From Candidatus Hydrogenedentota bacterium (GTDB lineage: Bacteria > Hydrogenedentota > Hydrogenedentia > Hydrogenedentales > SLHB01): a stretch of DNA of 10,363 bases. Of the stretch, positions 5,876 to 10,363 are shown one piece after another. Position numbers and translations under genes: made by a program. The stretch's first letter is position 1. Every line of letters starts with the position of its first letter. Location: positions 1 through 10,363 of the forward strand of contig JAFGTL010000434.1 in NCBI GenBank assembly GCA_016934125.1, given 5' to 3'. The notes below the pieces were generated by a model. That model was not told the origin of the DNA. It ran no database searches and was given only the letters and a program-made list of their open reading frames with translations.

Positions 5876-7864
5876 ATGAGAATGCAGATATTGAGCCTTT
5901 TGGTTGCAGCCCTTTTGGTTTCAGGTTCGGCGCAGTCGGGCGAGGCGGGCTACCGCGACGTCTATCCGGACACGTGGGTGGCCACGGACGCGCTCGGGCG
6001 GACGATGCCGGGATTGGCGGAGGTGGGCCCGGTGAAAACAGGCCAGCGCCGGATAGTGGGGATCTTCTACATCACGTGGCACAGCGATCCCCGTGCGACG
6101 CTGAAGAGCCCGTACACGGCAGACGTGAGCAAGGTGCTTTCAACCGATCCCAAGGCGCGCCTGGATGCGAAGCACCCCCTGTGGACAGAAGGCTCGTATC
6201 ACTGGGGTGAGCCGGAGGTGGGCTACTTCCTGAGCCGGGATCCCTACGTGATTCGGAAGGACATGTCGATGCTCGCCGACGCGGGGGTGGACGTGCTGGT
6301 GATGGACGTGACGAACGCGGTTCGGTATTGGGACGAATGGGACGCGGTGTTCCCCGTGATGCAGCAGATGAAGGCCGAGGGGAACAAGGTGCCGCAATTC
6401 TGCTTCTGGGCGTTCAACGGGCCGGTGATCACGGTGGTTCAAGACTTGTACGACAGGATCTACAAAGAGGGGAAATACAAGGACTTGTGGTTCATGTGGG
6501 ACGGCAAGCCGCTCCTGCTGTACAACGGAAACCCGAGAGTCGACGCAAACGGGGGCGGCGTGCAGAATCCCAACCCACACTACGATCCGGCCGCCAAGAC
6601 GGACACGAACCACCCGCACTACGGGGATCCGGATTACGCGGAGGAGTTCTACCAGGACTACAGCAAGGAAGTGAAAGCATTCTTCACGCTGCGCACGATG
6701 TGGTGGGGGTATTACGAGTGGGCCGGGGAGCGCTTCATCGGCACGGAGGACAACTGGAGTTTCGGCTACGACATGGGCGACAAGCGGGTGCAGGCGCTGG
6801 GCGTGGACGAACTGCTGTCGACGCACGACGGCGCGAGGGAGGAAGCGGCCGTGACGCCCGCGCAACATCCGTCGAGCCTGATCGGCAAGTCGTGGACGCG
6901 CGAGCACGGCGAGCCGGAACTGGATGAATACGATCTGCCGGTGCCGACGTACGTGCCGTGGCTGGGCGAAACCGTGGAACATCCGGAGGGCTACGGCATC
7001 TACTTCCAGGAACGGTGGGAGGAGGCGCTCGCCGCCGATCCGCAGTTCCTCTACATCAACGACTGGAACGAATGGACGGCGGGCAAATACCATCCCGAAG
7101 AAGGGAAAACGTATTCGTTCATGCGGCGGGAGAGTACGTATCGCTTCATCGATCAGTACAATGGCGAATTCAACCGGTGCATTCAGCCGATGAAGGGCGG
7201 ATACACCGACAATTACTACATGCAGATGGCCCAGAATATCCGGCGGTACAAGGGCGTCCGCCCGATCCCGGAGTTGCGGGGGCGGCGGCGGATCACGATA
7301 GACGGCGAGTTCGCGGACTGGGCGGACGTGGGAATCGAGTACGGGGACACCGTGGGCGACACGTTCCACCGGGACTACAACGGCTACGGGGGGCTGCATT
7401 ATGCGGACGAATCCGGCCGGAACGACTTCATCACGAGCAAGGTGGCCGTGGACGGCAAGCGCATCTGCTTCTTCGCGGAAACGGCGGCACCCCTCAGCCC
7501 GCATACGGACGCGAACTGGATGCTGCTGCTGATCGATGCAGACAGGGATTCCGAGACGGGCTGGTTCGGCTACGATTACCTGGTGAACAAGCGGGTGGTG
7601 GATGAAGAGACGACGACGCTCATGCGTTACGAGGCCGGAACCGGCTCGTGGGAGGAAGTGGCGGAGCTGGACTACGCATATGCGGGCACGGGATTCGAGG
7701 TAGCCGTGCCGCGCGGGCTGATCGGCTTGAAGGGCCGCGCATTCACCTTCGATTTCCACTGGTGCGACAATCCGGCCGATCTGGAGAGCCCGATCTCGCT
7801 GTGCACCAACGGCGATAGCGCACCGAACAGGCGGTTCAACTACCGCTGCATCTGGAAGCGGTAG
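5876..7864 (+). CDS. Secreted GH99/GH71-like TIM-barrel protein with C-terminal CBM9-like domain
   Basis: This 662-residue exported protein probably cleaves an alpha-linked glycan, judged by its resemblance to GH99/GH71-like (DUF5010-type) barrels. A signal peptide spans residues 1 to about 19 (ILSLLVAALLVSGSA). The barrel region (about 55-435) opens with GIFYITWHSD (62-71). It carries MLADAGVDVLVMDVTNAVRYW (segments 132-152), FWAFNG (177-182), LWFMWDGKPLLLY (204-216) and FLYINDWNEWTAGKY (391-405); WNEW-type motifs are characteristic of GH99-like families. A carbohydrate-family-9-like beta domain follows (about 470-662), starting ITIDGEFADWADV and containing LIDADRDSETGWFGYDY (552-568). The ATG at 5876 directly precedes the signal peptide and has GGAG 6 bases upstream. 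An in-frame extension to 5588 overlaps the oxidoreductase and was discarded. It converges with the next gene with a 39-base gap. Substrate and catalytic residues are not assigned. Confidence 0.87.
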   Translation: MRMQILSLLVAALLVSGSAQSGEAGYRDVYPDTWVATDALGRTMPGLAEVGPVKTGQRRIVGIFYITWHSDPRATLKSPYTADVSKVLSTDPKARLDAKHPLWTEGSYHWGEPEVGYFLSRDPYVIRKDMSMLADAGVDVLVMDVTNAVRYWDEWDAVFPVMQQMKAEGNKVPQFCFWAFNGPVITVVQDLYDRIYKEGKYKDLWFMWDGKPLLLYNGNPRVDANGGGVQNPNPHYDPAAKTDTNHPHYGDPDYAEEFYQDYSKEVKAFFTLRTMWWGYYEWAGERFIGTEDNWSFGYDMGDKRVQALGVDELLSTHDGAREEAAVTPAQHPSSLIGKSWTREHGEPELDEYDLPVPTYVPWLGETVEHPEGYGIYFQERWEEALAADPQFLYINDWNEWTAGKYHPEEGKTYSFMRRESTYRFIDQYNGEFNRCIQPMKGGYTDNYYMQMAQNIRRYKGVRPIPELRGRRRITIDGEFADWADVGIEYGDTVGDTFHRDYNGYGGLHYADESGRNDFITSKVAVDGKRICFFAETAAPLSPHTDANWMLLLIDADRDSETGWFGYDYLVNKRVVDEETTTLMRYEAGTGSWEEVAELDYAYAGTGFEVAVPRGLIGLKGRAFTFDFHWCDNPADLESPISLCTNGDSAPNRRFNYRCIWKR

Positions 7865-7903
7865 GCGGGGGCGGCTCCTTCGTCGCCCTCACCCCTGTGC
7901 GGG

Positions 7904-10231
7904 CTAGGGCGCGGCGTTCGGCGCGACTGCGGCCCAGTCGTCGAGGTGCTCCAGCAGCCAGCGGCAGTTGATCACCTTCTCCACCAAGTCCAGGGGCAGA
8001 TAGAAGTACTGGCAGGACGGCTCGAAGCCAATCCGCGAGTCTTCCTGCACCAGTGCGAAGAGCTCGCGCGCCAGCGCGATCTCCGATTCCAGGCAACGCT
8101 CGAGTTCTGCCCGCAGGGAAGCGCGCTGTTCGGGCGGGACCGTGGTTGAGGGGGTGCTGAGCGCGTCCCGGGCGGACACGAAACGGGCCTGATTGGCGAC
8201 GGACTGGAAGTGGATGGCGGCGGCCCGGGCGAGCCGGAGATCGGCCTCGGCATCCGCGCGCCGTTCCGCCGGCGCCGCGTCGACGGCGGCCTGCAGCTCG
8301 GCAATCCCGCGGCGCCATCCGTCGGCAACCTTCTGGAACTGGGAGGCGAACACGTCGGGGGGATAGGGGCCTCGCCACCCGTCGAGGTGATCGTAGGGGA
8401 ATCCCCACATGGTGGCGGAATAGCCGGTGTTGGCCGGATAGAGCGGGTTCGCGGGGCCGCATTGGACGGGCGAGGTGTATACCACGCTGATGTGGAATGG
8501 ATACTGGCGGAAGGCGTCGCTCATGAGCGTCCACGCCTGCCGGGCATGGGGTGCGGCGTCGGGGCCGAACCGCTCGTGCGCCAAGGCATCCAGGGCCGCG
8601 TCGACGTCGGGGGCTGGCGCGCGGCTGAGTTGGCAGGCGAGTTGGAAGTTGGGCGACGGATAGCCGCCCATCGTCCAGCCGATGAGCATGGCGTCGAGTT
8701 GGTAGGGTTCCAGGTTGCGGCAGTGCTCCGCCACGAGATCGAGGACGGGGAGGTAGGGTACGGTGGCGATCTCGCAGGTGTTGTTGAACTGGATCTCCGT
8801 GCCCACGTTCAGGCCTGCCTCCCGGGCGGCCTTCCAGTGCTGCGGAGCCCGGGGCCCCGGGCCGACAGACGAGATCGAGTACTCGCCCACGGTAGACTGG
8901 ATACCGCCCCGTTCGATGGGGAGGTGCCACTCGCTCACCGACATCAGACACACGGACTCGGGCAGCCGGGCGATGATGTCAGGGGCGTCGCCGTGTCCGC
9001 GCCAGCCCCAGTCGGATATCAGCACATCGGCCCCGGGGCTGCCCCGGTGAACGCCCGCTTCGATCACGGACACCACCTCGGCGATGATGTCGGCGTCGCT
9101 GCGGGCCTTGCAGTGGGGGCACGAGTGCCAGCCGCCGTGTGAGGCGCAGTTGGTGAGATTCTCAGAGGCCGTGATGGCGTACACGCCGGCCAGGCCCGGC
9201 ACCTCGGTGAACACGTGGGTGAGTGCGTCGGCCATCCACTGGCGTACGGCCGGGTGAGACGTGCAGAGCGCCGTGAGTTCGCCTTCCTGGACGCCGGCCA
9301 TCTCGGCGCGGCCGGCGAAGAAGCCGGTGGGCATGGCGCGCGGCTCGTTGAGGTAAAGGTAGACGCCAATGCCGTATTTGCGGGCTCGCTCGACGAGGGC
9401 CCGGAGGGTGGCCAAGCGCGCCTCATGTCCGACGCCGAACTCGGGGAAGGCGGGGCCGCCCGGGGCCATGTCTCTGAGAAGGGCCTGCAGCCAGACGCCG
9501 TTGATCCCGACTGCGGAAAGCCGCTGCAAGAGCCCGTCGGGATAGGGATTAAGGGCGGGGTTCAGGAGGGGGTCGCCGTAGACGGCAACGTAGGAATAGA
9601 CGAGCCGGAGCACGCGGGGCCCGTCGGCGAGGGTGTCCGGCGGGGAATCCGATGGAAGCGGCGCGCTGAGTTGGCGGACGAAGTCGAAGCGGGGCTCGGC
9701 GGGGCCGCGGATGGCCTCGCCGAACTCGCGCTCGACGATACGGCGGATCTCGGCGGCGCGGCTTCGCGCGGCCTCGTCGGGCGGATCGTAACGGAGCGGT
9801 TCACACCGCGGTTTGAGCCGGCCCAACTTGATCCACAGGAAGTCCTCCTCGCGCAAGGTGAACGCGAGACGCTCCGGCGTCATCTCGACGAGATCGAGGA
9901 GTTGGGCGTACGGCAGGAGGTGCCAGTTGCGGCGGATGAGCGTGGCGTAGCCCCGTTCCGTGAGTTCGGGGCACACCGCGGGCTCCCGGGGCAATCCCAT
10001 CGACTCGGCCAGAGCGGCGACGTCGTCCGCCGAGGCACCGAGGATCGCGGACAGTTTGGCGGGCTCGACAGCCGCCCAGTTCCGCCAGACGAACTCGTGC
10101 ACGCGATCGGGAAAATGGCGGCTTACGATGGGCGCAGGGGCATCGCCGTGAGGAAGAATGTCGCCGGCACCCGCACCGGCCAAGGAGAGGGCGGCAATCC
10201 ACGCCCAGGAAACACAGGACAAAACGCTCAT
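7904..10231 (-). CDS. Secreted TIM-barrel glycoside-hydrolase-like protein with duplicated helical N-terminal module
   Basis: This 775-residue exported protein probably acts on a glycan, but I cannot assign it to a numbered family. A signal peptide (about 1-23) is followed by two ungapped copies of a helical module starting RNW at residues 50 and 101. A linker precedes a barrel-like domain (about 205-530). That domain has GLLQRLSAVGINGVWLQ (233-249), GIGVYLYLNEPR (288-299), GVYAITASENLTNC (349-362) with a candidate catalytic Glu357, CPHC (371-374), LISDWGW (404-410) and FNNTCE (482-487). The C-terminal part (540-775) is mainly helical, and its DSRIGFEPS...YFYLPLDLVEKV block recalls domains seen in GH20-type relatives. 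The ATG at 10231 immediately precedes the signal peptide, though its ribosome site is weak (GGAG only 2 bases away, AAGG further up). A longer TTG form at 10309 would start within the -35 box and was rejected. Confidence 0.82.
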   Translation of the reverse strand: MSVLSCVSWAWIAALSLAGAGAGDILPHGDAPAPIVSRHFPDRVHEFVWRNWAAVEPAKLSAILGASADDVAALAESMGLPREPAVCPELTERGYATLIRRNWHLLPYAQLLDLVEMTPERLAFTLREEDFLWIKLGRLKPRCEPLRYDPPDEAARSRAAEIRRIVEREFGEAIRGPAEPRFDFVRQLSAPLPSDSPPDTLADGPRVLRLVYSYVAVYGDPLLNPALNPYPDGLLQRLSAVGINGVWLQALLRDMAPGGPAFPEFGVGHEARLATLRALVERARKYGIGVYLYLNEPRAMPTGFFAGRAEMAGVQEGELTALCTSHPAVRQWMADALTHVFTEVPGLAGVYAITASENLTNCASHGGWHSCPHCKARSDADIIAEVVSVIEAGVHRGSPGADVLISDWGWRGHGDAPDIIARLPESVCLMSVSEWHLPIERGGIQSTVGEYSISSVGPGPRAPQHWKAAREAGLNVGTEIQFNNTCEIATVPYLPVLDLVAEHCRNLEPYQLDAMLIGWTMGGYPSPNFQLACQLSRAPAPDVDAALDALAHERFGPDAAPHARQAWTLMSDAFRQYPFHISVVYTSPVQCGPANPLYPANTGYSATMWGFPYDHLDGWRGPYPPDVFASQFQKVADGWRRGIAELQAAVDAAPAERRADAEADLRLARAAAIHFQSVANQARFVSARDALSTPSTTVPPEQRASLRAELERCLESEIALARELFALVQEDSRIGFEPSCQYFYLPLDLVEKVINCRWLLEHLDDWAAVAPNAAP

Positions 10232-10280
10232 CGCTCCAATGCCTTTCCGTAATCCGCCGCGGTTCGCAGCCGCTGGCCGC

Positions 10281-10309
10281 ACTATGCCCCGTCGGCCAGG
10301 GCCGATCAA
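10281..10309 (-). promoter_or_regulatory. Promoter of the large TIM-barrel gene
   Basis: TTGATC (10304-10309) and CATAGT (10281-10286) are 17 bases apart on the minus strand, each 4/6 to consensus. Transcription would begin near 10274, leaving a leader of about 43 bases. The -35 context TGCTTGATC (10304-10312) is identical to that of the beta-helix promoter. Nothing else is seen from 10310 to the window end. Confidence 0.4.
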
Positions 10310-10363
10310 GCATCCGGCACGTTCAAGGGCTCTGCTGCACGGCGGCGAACCGGTGCGGGCCGG

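Noticed and set aside
6140..7759. Minus-strand open frame of 539 codons opposite the GH99-like gene
   Set aside because: Rich in Val, Arg and His with no recognisable domain; the plus strand codes a recognisable two-domain secreted protein over the same bases.
7870..7887. Six-pair hairpin (GGCGGC/GTCGCC) between two convergent genes as a terminator
   Set aside because: Short stem with a G-T pair and no following T-run on either strand; not distinguishable from chance in GC-rich DNA.
9215..10252. Plus-strand open frame of 345 codons opposite the large TIM-barrel gene
   Set aside because: No domain is visible, and it is antisense to a protein with signal peptide and internal repeats.
10232..10309. 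TTG at 10309 as start of the large TIM-barrel gene
   Set aside because: It coincides with the predicted -35 box and would place 26 Arg/Gly-rich residues before the signal peptide.
1..10363. tRNA, rRNA, CRISPR array, riboswitch
   Set aside because: No cloverleaf, no rRNA-like conserved segments, no regularly spaced direct repeats and no long structured leader were found on reading both strands.

Overview
The window is GC-rich chromosomal DNA from a heterotrophic bacterium. It carries large secreted carbohydrate-active proteins, a sodium:solute symporter and a Gfo/Idh/MocA dehydrogenase, with no SusC/SusD pair. This gene mix and protein style recall Planctomycetota, Hydrogenedentota, Lentisphaerota, Kiritimatiellota or related groups. 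That placement is by resemblance only; there is no rRNA or other marker gene here.

Layout: (1) 1-560, minus: the N-terminal half of an ISAs1-family transposase that runs off the left edge, with its own promoter at 597-625. (2) 561-831: non-coding; it holds the presumed outer end of the IS and two perfect hairpins directly behind the next gene. (3) 832-2832, minus: a secreted right-handed beta-helix protein. (4) 2833-3004: a control region with two back-to-back promoters. (5) 3005-4489, plus: a sodium:solute symporter, overlapped by 4 bases by a 49-residue single-span membrane protein (4486-4635). (6) 4708-5736, minus: a Gfo/Idh/MocA-type NAD(P)-dependent oxidoreductase. (7) 5737-5875: a second divergent control region. 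(8) 5876-7864, plus: a secreted GH99/GH71-like TIM-barrel protein with a C-terminal CBM9-like domain. (9) 7904-10231, minus: a secreted TIM-barrel hydrolase-like protein with an unusual duplicated helical N-terminal module, with its promoter at 10281-10309.

The genes read as a carbohydrate scavenging locus. Three exported proteins (beta-helix, GH99-like plus CBM9-like, and the large TIM barrel) would bind or cut a glycan outside the cytoplasm. The symporter and its small partner would import the released sugar or sugar acid, and the oxidoreductase would oxidise or epimerise it inside the cell. The substrate cannot be named from the sequence, and no transcription factor is encoded here. Six promoter-like sites were found: five have -35 and -10 boxes exactly 17 bases apart, and one is an extended -10.

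The least described parts are the small symporter-coupled membrane protein, the duplicated 'RNW' module, and the two hydrolase-like proteins of unknown specificity.
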